Of a stretch of 64,000 bases of DNA, positions 16,965-25,453 are shown one piece after another. The DNA lies in NCBI GenBank assembly GCA_021796535.1, contig JAKABW010000001.1, positions 62,001 through 126,000 on the forward strand, read 5' to 3'. The notes below the pieces were generated by a model. The model was not told where the DNA came from and did not search any database. It saw only the letters and a list, made by a program, of their open reading frames with translations. This DNA is from Actinomycetes bacterium. Its GTDB lineage: Bacteria; Actinomycetota; Acidimicrobiia; Acidimicrobiales; Bog-793. The position numbers and the translations under genes are program-made. The first letter of the stretch is position 1. Each line of letters starts with the position of its first letter.

Positions 16965-17684
16965 ATGGAGTTTTTTAAGGAGGCAAGTACCGCTGTGGCG
17001 ATAAAAAACGCCGGTACTCAGGGATCGGGTAATGCCGGAAGTAAGGGAAGGTTAAAAAAAGGCAAAGATTTCGAACTAGCCGTTACAGCCGAAATTCCCC
17101 AGGTTAATCCCCAAGAAATGTACTCACTTCAGCTTCCTTTGTCACCGGGAGCCCGCAAACATCAAAAGCGTAAACCGGCTCCTTTCGCTCTAAGGGCATT
17201 GGTGTGGATTTTTGTATTTTTTCTGCTTTTGGGGATGGGCGGTATTTGGGCCGAACACGTTCATCCGAGCTGGTTTGTGTCGCTGCGCGATGCCGTATCA
17301 AGCGGCGGGAGCGGTTCCAAAAGCCATTCGACCGGAACCGGCAAGAGCAACACCGGGCAGCAGAAAAAAATAGCGTACGGTACCGTAGTCTATGGCAATA
17401 ACAAAGAAACGATTGCCGTTCCGCTGTCGGGATATGACATTAACATACTTGTGGATAAGCCGTGCTGGGTAAAAATATACTCTCCGGCCAATTCGTCAAA
17501 TATTTTATTTGAGCAGGTTTTGCCCGCTTCTCAGGGGGTAAAGACGTTACAAATTACCGGCAGTTCAAGGGTTACTTTTGGAGCCGTTCCCGTTTCGTTC
17601 TCAATAACAAGCGGCAAAACTACGGTTTTCCAATTAAAAAGTCCCAAAATACTGCCTTTTCAATATGTTTTCTCAACCAAGTAA
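16965..17684 (+). CDS. Single-pass membrane protein with RodZ-tail-like domain
   Basis: The 239-residue protein has a basic cytoplasmic N-terminal part (residues 1-74), one membrane segment (about 75-94), a Gly/Ser-rich linker (about 105-135), and an external beta-rich domain. That domain resembles the C-terminal DUF4115 domain of RodZ: CWVKIYSPANSSN, then FEQVLPASQGVKTLQITGSS and VTFGAVPVSFSITSGK. The cytoplasmic helix-turn-helix of RodZ is missing. Its position next to a methyltransferase and a transporter gives no further clue. The similarity was judged by eye, so a link to cell shape is only a possibility. A 148-base gap without features precedes it. Confidence 0.6.
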   Translation: MEFFKEASTAVAIKNAGTQGSGNAGSKGRLKKGKDFELAVTAEIPQVNPQEMYSLQLPLSPGARKHQKRKPAPFALRALVWIFVFFLLLGMGGIWAEHVHPSWFVSLRDAVSSGGSGSKSHSTGTGKSNTGQQKKIAYGTVVYGNNKETIAVPLSGYDINILVDKPCWVKIYSPANSSNILFEQVLPASQGVKTLQITGSSRVTFGAVPVSFSITSGKTTVFQLKSPKILPFQYVFSTK

Positions 17685-17693
17685 GGTATATAA

Positions 17694-18401
17694 ATGCAAG
17701 AAAAAACCGCTAATATCCTCAGGCAGGAACGCTTTTGGGGAACAAGAGCCAGATCGTGGGACCATGGCGCTGAGAATAACCCGGGATTGGTAAAAGTCGT
17801 AGACAAGGTAATTTCTTCTTCCAAGCTGGAGGAAGACTCTACGGTACTTGATTTGGGATGCGGTTCGGGGCAGCTTGCAATTAAAATTGCCCCGTTTGTC
17901 GGTAAAGTCATCGCTGTTGACATCAGCCAAAATATGATCAACCTCCTAAAAGAAAATGCAGCTTCAAAAGGCATAGACAACATTGAGACGGTGGTAGTGC
18001 CGATCGAGCATCTTGTCCTGCCGGAAGGTTCCGTTGATTTGGTGGTATCCAATTATGCTTTGCATCATTTGAAGGATAACGATAAAGCCATGATCGTACA
18101 AAAGTCTTTTTTATGGCTCAAGGCAGGCGGGCAGATCACGATAGGTGACATGATGTTTGGAAGAGGCAAAGATCCGCGAGACAGACAGATCATAGGTTCC
18201 AAGTTGGCTTTGATGCTGAAGCGCGGACCGGGAGGTTGGTGGCGGATCTGTAAAAATGCCTTTAGATATCTGTTTCGCTTGCACGAACGCCCCGTCTCCG
18301 CTGTTGCTTGGCAGTCTATGTTGCAAAAGGCCGGATTTTCCGGCATTGATGCGTCGGAAGTGGTAAATGAGGCTGCCGTGGTTTTGGGATTTAAGGAATA
18401 A
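17694..18401 (+). CDS. Class I SAM-dependent methyltransferase
   Basis: Rossmann-fold methyltransferase of the UbiE/COQ5-like type. Motif I is VLDLGCGSGQLAIKIA (about 49-64), followed by VIAVDIS (about 70-76), acidic motif II, and the post-motif SNYALHHLKD (about 106-115). Its 235 residues fit the family. The start ATG lies ten bases after the preceding gene's stop, with a weak AAGGTA site. The substrate is not evident; a small molecule or lipid is more likely than nucleic acid. Confidence 0.85.
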   Translation: MQEKTANILRQERFWGTRARSWDHGAENNPGLVKVVDKVISSSKLEEDSTVLDLGCGSGQLAIKIAPFVGKVIAVDISQNMINLLKENAASKGIDNIETVVVPIEHLVLPEGSVDLVVSNYALHHLKDNDKAMIVQKSFLWLKAGGQITIGDMMFGRGKDPRDRQIIGSKLALMLKRGPGGWWRICKNAFRYLFRLHERPVSAVAWQSMLQKAGFSGIDASEVVNEAAVVLGFKE

Positions 18402-18427
18402 TAATTATCGATAGGAAGCAGTTTATA

Positions 18428-19813
18428 TTGTCGTCAGCCGGGAAATATGCTACATCGCTTGTAAGTAAATTTGATTTAGGGAGTAAAGAAAAAAACAAGA
18501 ATTTCAGCATACTTCTTCTGGCAAGGGTCTTTATGAGCGGGGCCAGGGCGCTGTCCGGAGTAATAGCGGCGATTTACTTATCGATTATAGGGTTTAATGC
18601 TTTTGAAATCGGCATGGTGTTTCTGGCCATAGGGATTTTTTCCGCCATCCTGTCTTCCGTCATCGGTTTGATATCCGATCAGTTCGGCACCAAACCTTTT
18701 CTGGTGGTTATTCCCCTATTTGCCTGTCTGGCAGGTGCCGTATTTGCTTTTTCAACCAACCATCTTTTGTTGATTTTGGCGGCAACGTTGGGCACTTTTG
18801 GGAGAGGTGCCGGTGCCGGTGCCGGTGCGGTCGGTCCTTACCAGCCGGCGGAATCGTCTTTGTTGCTGCAAATTTCCGGTCACAAGAAAAGAAACAAAGC
18901 CTTCAGCATGATGGCAAGCGCCTCTGCTTTCGGAGCCGTGGTGGGGGGCCTTTTGTCGGCCACTATGACCCCGAGTACGCATACGGTGCACTTTGCGCTT
19001 GCGTCTTACAGGGATGCATTTTTGGCCACGGCATTTTTGGCGGGATTGGCCGGCATAGTTGCCACGGCACTGACCGCAGAGTCTCCCGAAGCAGAATCAG
19101 AGAATTCCGATGCTTCCGATGCGCTTATCATTGACGCCGAACAAGCGGATTTGAACGGGGCCGAAACGGCCGGCGGTGCAAAAATTAAACGCAGCATAAA
19201 ATTTCCGCACAAGAGCAAGCCTCTTTTGTACCGGCTTTGGCTGACCAACGGGATCAACGGTCTCGGTGTCGGGTTTTTTGGTCCTTTTGTCTCCTACTGG
19301 TTTTACAAGAGATTCAATTTATCGACTGCCGAAATAGGGTATCTGTTCGTTGTGTTGAATGCCGTTACGATGTTCTCCACCTTATCTGCTTCCCGTGTGG
19401 CCAAGTATTTCGGAATTGTCAAAGCCACAGTGTACTTACGTCTCGCACAGGGAATTTTATTGATTCCGCTGGCACTGTCCCCAAATGTATATATAGCCGG
19501 AGTTATTTTTCTTATCAGGAGTTTGGTGCAAAGGATGAGCGTTCCTTTGCGGCAATCGTACGTTTTGGCTATGGCCGACGAAAAAGAGCGGGCAAGCGTT
19601 GCGGCTTTATCGAATTTGCCGTCACAGATTGCCATGTCGGCCAGCCCTGTCTTGGCCGGGTATATCTACGATGAAATCAGTCTGGCCATGCCTTTTGAAA
19701 TAGCGGGTGTACTGCAACTCGTCAATTCGATCTTATATTGGGGATTTTTTAAGAATACCCCCCCGGAAGACGAAATTAAAAAATCCGTTCAGACAGCAGT
19801 GCCCGGAGTTTGA
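18428..19813 (+). CDS. MFS transporter
   Basis: Twelve-helix major facilitator permease of 461 residues. The loop between helices 2 and 3 has the pattern GLISDQFGTKP that corresponds to the MFS A motif. A hydrophilic central loop (about residues 220-260, rich in Glu/Asp/Ala) separates the two halves. The start is TTG at 18428, with AGGAAG (18413-18418) about nine bases upstream. It probably belongs to the operon with the methyltransferase gene, 26 bases away. It converges on the regX3-like gene with eight bases between stops. The substrate is not predicted; drug efflux is common in this group. Confidence 0.88.
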   Translation: MSSAGKYATSLVSKFDLGSKEKNKNFSILLLARVFMSGARALSGVIAAIYLSIIGFNAFEIGMVFLAIGIFSAILSSVIGLISDQFGTKPFLVVIPLFACLAGAVFAFSTNHLLLILAATLGTFGRGAGAGAGAVGPYQPAESSLLLQISGHKKRNKAFSMMASASAFGAVVGGLLSATMTPSTHTVHFALASYRDAFLATAFLAGLAGIVATALTAESPEAESENSDASDALIIDAEQADLNGAETAGGAKIKRSIKFPHKSKPLLYRLWLTNGINGLGVGFFGPFVSYWFYKRFNLSTAEIGYLFVVLNAVTMFSTLSASRVAKYFGIVKATVYLRLAQGILLIPLALSPNVYIAGVIFLIRSLVQRMSVPLRQSYVLAMADEKERASVAALSNLPSQIAMSASPVLAGYIYDEISLAMPFEIAGVLQLVNSILYWGFFKNTPPEDEIKKSVQTAVPGV

Positions 19814-19820
19814 CAAAAAC

Positions 19821-20588
19821 TTATTTACTGCCCTTTGGCAGTTCCAACTTATAACCGAGACCTCTGATCGTCGTTATGAAATGGGGATTGGAAGGGTCCT
19901 CTTCTATACGCGAGCGAAGCCGCTTGACATGTACGTCCAGTGTTTTTGTGTCACCTACGTAGTCGAATCCCCAAATCCGTTCTATCAGGACTTCTCTCAT
20001 GACAACCTTACCGGCATGTAGCATGAGTTGTTCCAAAAGTTCAAATTCTTTACGGGGCAGCATGACCTCTGATCCGCGGACTATACACTCGTGGCGATCG
20101 GGATCCAAAGTTATTTCGCCTATTTGAAGTATATTTTCATTTGTGGTTTTTATCTCATCCCCCGTGCTTTTGGGGGATTGCGCTCTTTCTGCGTCTTTTT
20201 GCTCCTGGGTGGAACGCCTTATTACAGCCCGCATCCGTGAGATCAGTTCATGTATCCTAAAGGGTTTTGTCACGTAATCGTCGGCACCGATTTCAAGTCC
20301 GACAACGGTATCGATTTCCGTCGACTTTGCGGTGAGCATGATGATAGGGACTCCGGAAAACATTCTGATCTGTCTGCAGACGTCCAGTCCGCTCATTTTG
20401 GGCAACATAATATCCAAAAGTACAATGTCGGCGGGCCTGCTTTTGAAGCTCTCCAATGCCTCCATACCGTCTCTGGCAATTCTTACCACAAAGCCTTCAC
20501 GGCTTAAATTAAGTTCCAGGGCTTCTATGAAGGATTCCTCGTCTTCTGCTATCAGTACTTCTGTTTGCTTTTCAGTTGATGTTGGCAA
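19821..20588 (-). CDS. OmpR-family response regulator, RegX3-like
   Basis: Two-component response regulator with a receiver domain (residues 10-125; phosphoacceptor Asp59 in VLLDIMLPKMSG, conserved Lys in YVTKPF) and a C-terminal winged-helix DNA-binding domain (about 160-250, ending VRGLGYKLE-type: TIRGLGYKLELP). The gene follows the histidine kinase gene by about 50 bases. Together they resemble SenX3-RegX3/PhoRB of actinobacteria, which respond to phosphate limitation, but no phoU or pst gene is nearby to support the stimulus. Confidence 0.93.
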   Translation of the reverse strand: MPTSTEKQTEVLIAEDEESFIEALELNLSREGFVVRIARDGMEALESFKSRPADIVLLDIMLPKMSGLDVCRQIRMFSGVPIIMLTAKSTEIDTVVGLEIGADDYVTKPFRIHELISRMRAVIRRSTQEQKDAERAQSPKSTGDEIKTTNENILQIGEITLDPDRHECIVRGSEVMLPRKEFELLEQLMLHAGKVVMREVLIERIWGFDYVGDTKTLDVHVKRLRSRIEEDPSNPHFITTIRGLGYKLELPKGSK

Positions 20589-20640
20589 GGTATTTTATCC
20601 TTTTTGCCGACACTACAGTAATAGAGTGCCGCCGCGACAA

Positions 20641-21984
20641 CTAGTTGCTTCCGTTTTTAATAGTAGTGAATAAATTTTTATCTGCCACTCCGTGTAGCGG
20701 AATTCTGACGGTGAAAGTAGACCCCTCACCTTCTCTAGAATCCACTTCTATCATACCCCCGTGATTTTGCGTGACGTGCCTTACTATGGCAAGGCCGAGA
20801 CCCGTTCCGCCTGTCTGTCTGCTTCTTCCGTGGTCTACGCGATAAAATCTTTCGAAAATTCGCGTGAGGTCTCTGGCCGGAATGCCGATTCCGCTGTCTT
20901 GTACAGAAATGAATACCTCATCGTCGTCAACTTTACCTTGGCAAGTAACGGTTCCTCCTTCGTAGGAGAACTTAACGGCATTTTCCAAAAGGTTATAAAT
21001 GGCAGAGGTCAGTTGCCGTCTGTCGCCGAGCACGCTCACGGGAGGAGAGGGCTCGTTTAGCTGAATGCTGACTTTTCTTTGTTCGGCGGAAGACCATACG
21101 CGTTCCGCCGCTTCCGCCATGCATAGGTTGACCAGCACTGGTTCTCTGGGAGGCGATTCTTCGCTTTCGATTCTGGTGAGGTCGAGCAAATCGTCGATAA
21201 CTCTGCTGATGCGGAAAGCTTCCATATGGATTCTTTCTGCCAGACGCTTTTGAATATCGGGTTCGGTTTCCGTCAGCAAAGTTTCCGCCAGTAATCCCAA
21301 AGCTCCCATGGGGGTCTTTAATTCGTGACTGACGTTGGCAACAAAGTCCCTGCGTATTTCTTCCAAGCGTTTCTTTTCCGAAATATCTTCTATCACGGCC
21401 ATGACACCGAGAGCCCGTTGCCCGTTGTCCAGCGCTTTTGTTTTTACGCTCAATGTCCTTCTGGGAGGACCGTACAGTTCAAGAATCCGTTCCTCCTCAC
21501 CCCCGATGGCGGTTTCTTTGATCAAGTCGTCAACAGCCTGTGTCGTGATGGGGTCACCGGAAGAGTCTTTGACAATTTCGATGGCTCTTGTATTGTAAAA
21601 CACCGGTTCACCGTGTTCGTCGCATACGATAACGGCTTGGGGAAGAGAATCAAGGGATTTTCTGAGCCGTATGGCTTCCGAACTGGCTTCCGTGACGGCT
21701 TCGGTGGCAAGGTCAGTGGCTCTTTCCACGAGCGTGATCGAGTCATCCAGTGATTTTGGGTCTTGCTCAATATGGCCGATGCCGAGTCTGGTGGCCAGAG
21801 AGGTCAGTCTCAGGTTAAGGGAATTGCTCAGCTTTTTCTTGGTAATCAAAGAGGTCAGCAAAATTGCCACGATTATAACCAGTGCGTCAACGCCTGCGGC
21901 CGTGCCCAGCTTGGCAGGGTCTATATTTATATTTGCCAACATTAAGTAACTCCCTACCTCTAGGATTAAGGCAGCCAATACCAT
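20641..21984 (-). CDS. Sensor histidine kinase, SenX3-like
   Basis: Membrane-bound kinase of 447 residues. Order: a short N-terminal region with a second hydrophobic segment (about 30-48), a PAS-like domain (about 105-205), HisKA dimerisation domain with phosphorylated His220 in FVANVSHELKTPMGALG, and HATPase domain with N box (YNLLENAVKFS), G1 box (VQDSGIGIP) and G2 box (GGTGLGLAIV). The lack of a large external sensor domain and the PAS domain next to the membrane match SenX3. The start ATG is at 21984; earlier DNA is non-coding. It is divergent to the secretion gene set. Confidence 0.93.
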   Translation of the reverse strand: MVLAALILEVGSYLMLANINIDPAKLGTAAGVDALVIIVAILLTSLITKKKLSNSLNLRLTSLATRLGIGHIEQDPKSLDDSITLVERATDLATEAVTEASSEAIRLRKSLDSLPQAVIVCDEHGEPVFYNTRAIEIVKDSSGDPITTQAVDDLIKETAIGGEEERILELYGPPRRTLSVKTKALDNGQRALGVMAVIEDISEKKRLEEIRRDFVANVSHELKTPMGALGLLAETLLTETEPDIQKRLAERIHMEAFRISRVIDDLLDLTRIESEESPPREPVLVNLCMAEAAERVWSSAEQRKVSIQLNEPSPPVSVLGDRRQLTSAIYNLLENAVKFSYEGGTVTCQGKVDDDEVFISVQDSGIGIPARDLTRIFERFYRVDHGRSRQTGGTGLGLAIVRHVTQNHGGMIEVDSREGEGSTFTVRIPLHGVADKNLFTTIKNGSN

Positions 21985-22345
21985 TTCATATAGTTATGAT
22001 AGTTGATTTATCTGGTTGAACATAACTCCGACCGGATAATGTTATAAATTACCCAGTCCAACGGCAGCCATACCGCGGCATTCTAACTTTCGGATTATAA
22101 ATACACATAGAGTGAATATTTATGATCCGTTTTTTCCGGTCGGCAAATGGGATGCTTTGTCGGCTGAGCGGTTTTTGATTTCAGAATTTATTTTTAAAAA
22201 ACCGGCGGCTCTCATATCGGTAAGGATGTGGTATTCCCTGATGATAGACAGAGAACGGTACCAATTGTTTTTTGTGCACGGCATGAAATATGTTCATTTT
22301 GGTATCCCTAAAAATAAAACTTGAAGCATGTGAAAAGGAGTATAT
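21985..22345. other. Divergent intergenic region between kinase and secretion genes
   Basis: This AT-rich 360-base region must hold the promoters of the kinase operon (minus) and the secretion operon (plus). An open frame of 70 codons from GTG 22112 to 22324 exists on the plus strand but has no clear ribosome binding site and no recognisable features, so it is not called. The pentamers GTTAT and ATAAC around 21993-22026 form only a weak dyad. Confidence 0.45.
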
Positions 22346-22642
22346 ATGTTGTCTTTACGGATATTGCAAGGTGTTGTGAACTTAAATCCCACGCAATCAG
22401 GGTTGCCGGGGACCTCTCAATTGCAAAGCCTCATCAACGGAGTCGCATTTTGGGGACTTCTGGCTGCTTTGGCGGGGCTTATCATAGGAGCCGGCACCTG
22501 GGCACTGGGAGCACATTCAAATAATTACCAGCATTCCGCCACCGGGAGAAGAGCCGTTTTGGTTTCCATAGCGGCAGTTTTAATAATAGGTGCTGCTCCG
22601 GCCATATTGAATTTCTTTTTTAAAACCGGAGAAGGCTTTTAA
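22346..22642 (+). CDS. Small two-helix membrane protein, VirB2/TrbC-like position
   Basis: A 98-residue protein with two hydrophobic helices (about residues 32-53 and 69-90) separated by a basic loop (TGRRAVL). This topology, size and position as first gene of a type IV secretion-like operon fit a VirB2/TrbC-type pilin or the small membrane proteins of actinobacterial conjugation loci; sequence alone does not prove it. The start ATG at 22346 has a strong ribosome binding site (AAAAGGAG at 22331-22338). No signal peptide with a clear cleavage site was seen. The next gene begins three bases after its stop. Confidence 0.65.
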   Translation: MLSLRILQGVVNLNPTQSGLPGTSQLQSLINGVAFWGLLAALAGLIIGAGTWALGAHSNNYQHSATGRRAVLVSIAAVLIIGAAPAILNFFFKTGEGF

Positions 22643-22645
22643 AAA

Positions 22646-23965
22646 ATGTCGCCCGGTCTGGGGATTATAGCCCACATTGTCAATTCCGTTTTTGGTCTGA
22701 TGGTCGGCTGGGTCGGACGCGGAGCGGCTGCTGTGGTCACGGAAGTGGGAAAAGCCATGTCGGCTACCACCAGCCCCGTTCTCAATGCCGGCTTTTTGAC
22801 GGAGTATAAGGCCATGGCTGCCATAGGGGCAGTTATGTGTTGTCCTATAGTAATTTTTGCGGTGATACAGGCGGTCGTCCATCAGGACTTGGGAAGTCTG
22901 GGGAGAATTGTTTTAATCCGCCTTCCCGCCTCAGTCCTTTTGACTGCGGCCGCAGTGAGCATTGTCCAACTCGCTCTGAGCTCGACTGACGGACTTTGCA
23001 ATTATATTTTGCAGGCGACACAAAACCAGAGCAATTCTGTTTTCGGTGTCGTGACCACACTGTTGTTGGGAATCAGCGGGGTCGGCAAACCGCTGCTGCC
23101 TTTTACGGGTTTTGCAGCGTTGATGCTTGCCATCCTTGCGGGAATTTTTGCCATCCTGCTATGGCTGGAATTGGCCCTAAGATCGGCTGCCGTGGCGATT
23201 ACTACACTTTTTTTGCCTCTGGCCCTTGCCGGCTATACGTGGAGCGTGACATCTCATTGGGCTAAGCGTCTTGGAGAAACAATATTTGCATTGATAATAT
23301 CAAAATTGGTCATTGTGGCGATTTTGGATTTAGCAGTCGTTACTTTGGCCAGCACCTCCGCGGACGGAGTTTCCGCGGGGGTAACGGGAATGGCGATTTT
23401 GTTTTTGGCTGCCTTAGCCCCTTATGTGGTTTTGAAACTTATCCCGATGTTTGAGCAAGGAGCGGTTTCCCATCTCGAAGGAGTCTCCAGACGTCCACTG
23501 CATCTGCTTGATACACAAAGCTTTACACGCAGGATGGCCGGGGAAGGGACAGATTTTTTCAACCGATGGGGAGGAGACGGCGACAATGACAATCCGGCAG
23601 ACTTCTTGGGCAACGTAGATCCAAGCGGCGGTTCAGGCGACGGAGGCGGACTGATGCCAATTTACATGGCGGCAAACGAAGAATCGGCAAATGATCTGGA
23701 AAAAGGAAAGGCACGCAATATGCAGCAATATGAAGTTGGCGAAAACAATATTTTCAACGGTCAAGAAATGACCCCGGAACAGCAAGTTCTATCAGAAAAA
23801 ATTTATAACGAATTGAACCGCTACGGGAATTTACATAACTTTGACATCGAAGCAGAAGCAGCTAAATTGCGAAACGGCAGCTCCGCTATGCCGACTGAAG
23901 AAGATTTGGGAAAAAGTAACGGCAAAACTTATTTTGCTGAAACAGATGATATTCAATCAGAATGA
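22646..23965 (+). CDS. Polytopic membrane protein, VirB6/TrbL-like
   Basis: A 439-residue protein with about seven to eight hydrophobic helices in the first 275 residues and a hydrophilic C-terminal tail of about 165 residues. The tail is rich in Asp/Asn/Gly and Glu. The arrangement, many helices then a soluble tail with a conserved ALAPYVVLKLIP-like last helix, is what is seen in TrbL/VirB6-type channel components and in actinobacterial conjugation membrane proteins. It follows the small membrane protein by three bases. Inference: it is the inner-membrane channel core of the secretion apparatus. Confidence 0.68.
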   Translation: MSPGLGIIAHIVNSVFGLMVGWVGRGAAAVVTEVGKAMSATTSPVLNAGFLTEYKAMAAIGAVMCCPIVIFAVIQAVVHQDLGSLGRIVLIRLPASVLLTAAAVSIVQLALSSTDGLCNYILQATQNQSNSVFGVVTTLLLGISGVGKPLLPFTGFAALMLAILAGIFAILLWLELALRSAAVAITTLFLPLALAGYTWSVTSHWAKRLGETIFALIISKLVIVAILDLAVVTLASTSADGVSAGVTGMAILFLAALAPYVVLKLIPMFEQGAVSHLEGVSRRPLHLLDTQSFTRRMAGEGTDFFNRWGGDGDNDNPADFLGNVDPSGGSGDGGGLMPIYMAANEESANDLEKGKARNMQQYEVGENNIFNGQEMTPEQQVLSEKIYNELNRYGNLHNFDIEAEAAKLRNGSSAMPTEEDLGKSNGKTYFAETDDIQSE

Positions 23966-24008
23966 AGTCTTATTAATTGCGAATTGTCAGACAAAGGGGT
24001 GTTGTTTT

Positions 24009-25415
24009 ATGACAGACCTACAGGGAACAGGAAATAAATATAAGTTTGGTCCAAGAGATAAAAGAGGACTGATTCTGGGCGTTTCTGTTTCGCAGGCAAT
24101 ACTGCTCTCCTTGTTTTTGTTGGGAGCCGTCCTCCTAATCAGGGCGAATGCCAGCTTGTATCAAGTGATCGCAGGTGCAGCGATGTTTTTGGCCGCCACC
24201 GCTGTCGTATTTATTGACGTAAAAGGAAAGCCGGTTCAATCTTGGATACCGGTAATGGCAGAGTCGCTAAAGCAAAAAGTCCTTTACGCCTTTTATCATA
24301 AAAACTTTAAATTAGTCGTTCGCGGCAATAAAACTTTACCGAAAGCGTTGGCAGGCCTAAAAGTTATCCCGGTCAATTCCGAAAAGCTTTCTTTCGGACT
24401 TATCAGAGACCGCAAGAGGTCAACCGTAAGCGTACTGATAGGGATGGGCTCTCTGCCCTTTGCGCTTCTCGGCGATAAAGAGCGTGACCGTCATATCAGG
24501 GCTTGGTCCCAGATACTGTCAGCTGTGGCATACGAAACTACCAGCATCAAAAGGATTCAATGGGTTGAAAGAACCCTCTCGGATCAGGGAGAATACCTGG
24601 CTGGCCATGACAGGCTGGCATCATTTGACGATCGCTCTCCGGAGCATGAGGATTACGGGGCGGACCTCTCTTACAGACGTTTGCTGGCGGAGCAGACAAA
24701 CGCCGTTTATAAACACGACGTCATTTTGTCTTGTACTTTTAATTCAAAAATTGAGCAAAGCGCCATAGAGACAGAAATTGCCAACCTGCTTTTGAGATGT
24801 AAAGAAATAGGTTTTGAAGGAGCCGCCGTTCTTTCTTTGGAGGATGTCAACAGCTACCTCAGGCAAGTATTTGATATCAGTTCGCGCTCACAAATCGTCG
24901 GCTGGCCTTGGCCCCAGAGCATAAAAGAGAATTGGTCTTATTTACAGACAGACGGACTGTACGTGGCCGGCTACAGCATTATCGAATGGCCGAGAATGGA
25001 AGTGAAAGCCGGGTTTTTTCTTCCCTTGCTGATCGGATCCAATGTCAGAAGAACTATTTCGTTGGTGATGCGGCCCGTTACTACGGGACGGGCCGTAAAA
25101 CAAGTAGAACAAGCCAGAACTGAGCATGCCGCGGATACCGCCATTAAAAACCGTTATGGGTTTTCACTGACGGCTCGGGCCAAAAAAGAAGCGGAAGCCA
25201 TAGAGCGCCGGGAACAGGAATTGGCGGCCGGCTTTGCCGACTACAGATTTGCCGGCTATATCACGGTGTTTGCCCAGAGTCAATCAGCTTTGACCAGTGC
25301 ATGCAAACAAATAGAGCAGCTGGCTTCTCTTTCGCTGCTGGATATCAGGAGGGTATATGGGGAACAAAAAGAAGCTTTTCTGTGTACATTGCCCATCGGG
25401 AGGGGATGTGACTGA
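24009..25415 (+). CDS. SCO6880-family type IV secretion protein
   Basis: A 468-residue protein resembling the SCO6880 family found in actinobacterial conjugation and type IV secretion loci. It starts with a short polar segment including KFGPRDKRGLILGVS, then two adjacent membrane helices (about 30-47 and 51-69), then a large soluble domain related to the N-terminal part of VirB4-type proteins. That domain includes WVERTLSDQGEYL and a long helical region with ARAKKEAEAIERREQEL. No Walker A motif is present. The start is set at ATG 24009, which follows AAAGGGG at 23994-24000; the upstream continuation of the frame overlaps the preceding gene and lacks support. It is translated just before the ATPase gene and probably forms a complex with it, as a split VirB3/VirB4. 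Confidence 0.78.
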   Translation: MTDLQGTGNKYKFGPRDKRGLILGVSVSQAILLSLFLLGAVLLIRANASLYQVIAGAAMFLAATAVVFIDVKGKPVQSWIPVMAESLKQKVLYAFYHKNFKLVVRGNKTLPKALAGLKVIPVNSEKLSFGLIRDRKRSTVSVLIGMGSLPFALLGDKERDRHIRAWSQILSAVAYETTSIKRIQWVERTLSDQGEYLAGHDRLASFDDRSPEHEDYGADLSYRRLLAEQTNAVYKHDVILSCTFNSKIEQSAIETEIANLLLRCKEIGFEGAAVLSLEDVNSYLRQVFDISSRSQIVGWPWPQSIKENWSYLQTDGLYVAGYSIIEWPRMEVKAGFFLPLLIGSNVRRTISLVMRPVTTGRAVKQVEQARTEHAADTAIKNRYGFSLTARAKKEAEAIERREQELAAGFADYRFAGYITVFAQSQSALTSACKQIEQLASLSLLDIRRVYGEQKEAFLCTLPIGRGCD

Positions 25416-25453
25416 ATCATCTTTTGTAGATCGCCGCAAGCTTGGGAGATGTC

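Noticed and set aside
22112-22324. 70-codon frame before the secretion genes
   Set aside because: GTG start without a ribosome binding site and no recognised features; it lies in the region needed for two promoters. It cannot be fully excluded.
23841-24008. Upstream extension of the SCO6880-like protein
   Set aside because: The extra 56 codons overlap the preceding gene and show no family similarity; ATG 24009 has a good ribosome binding site.
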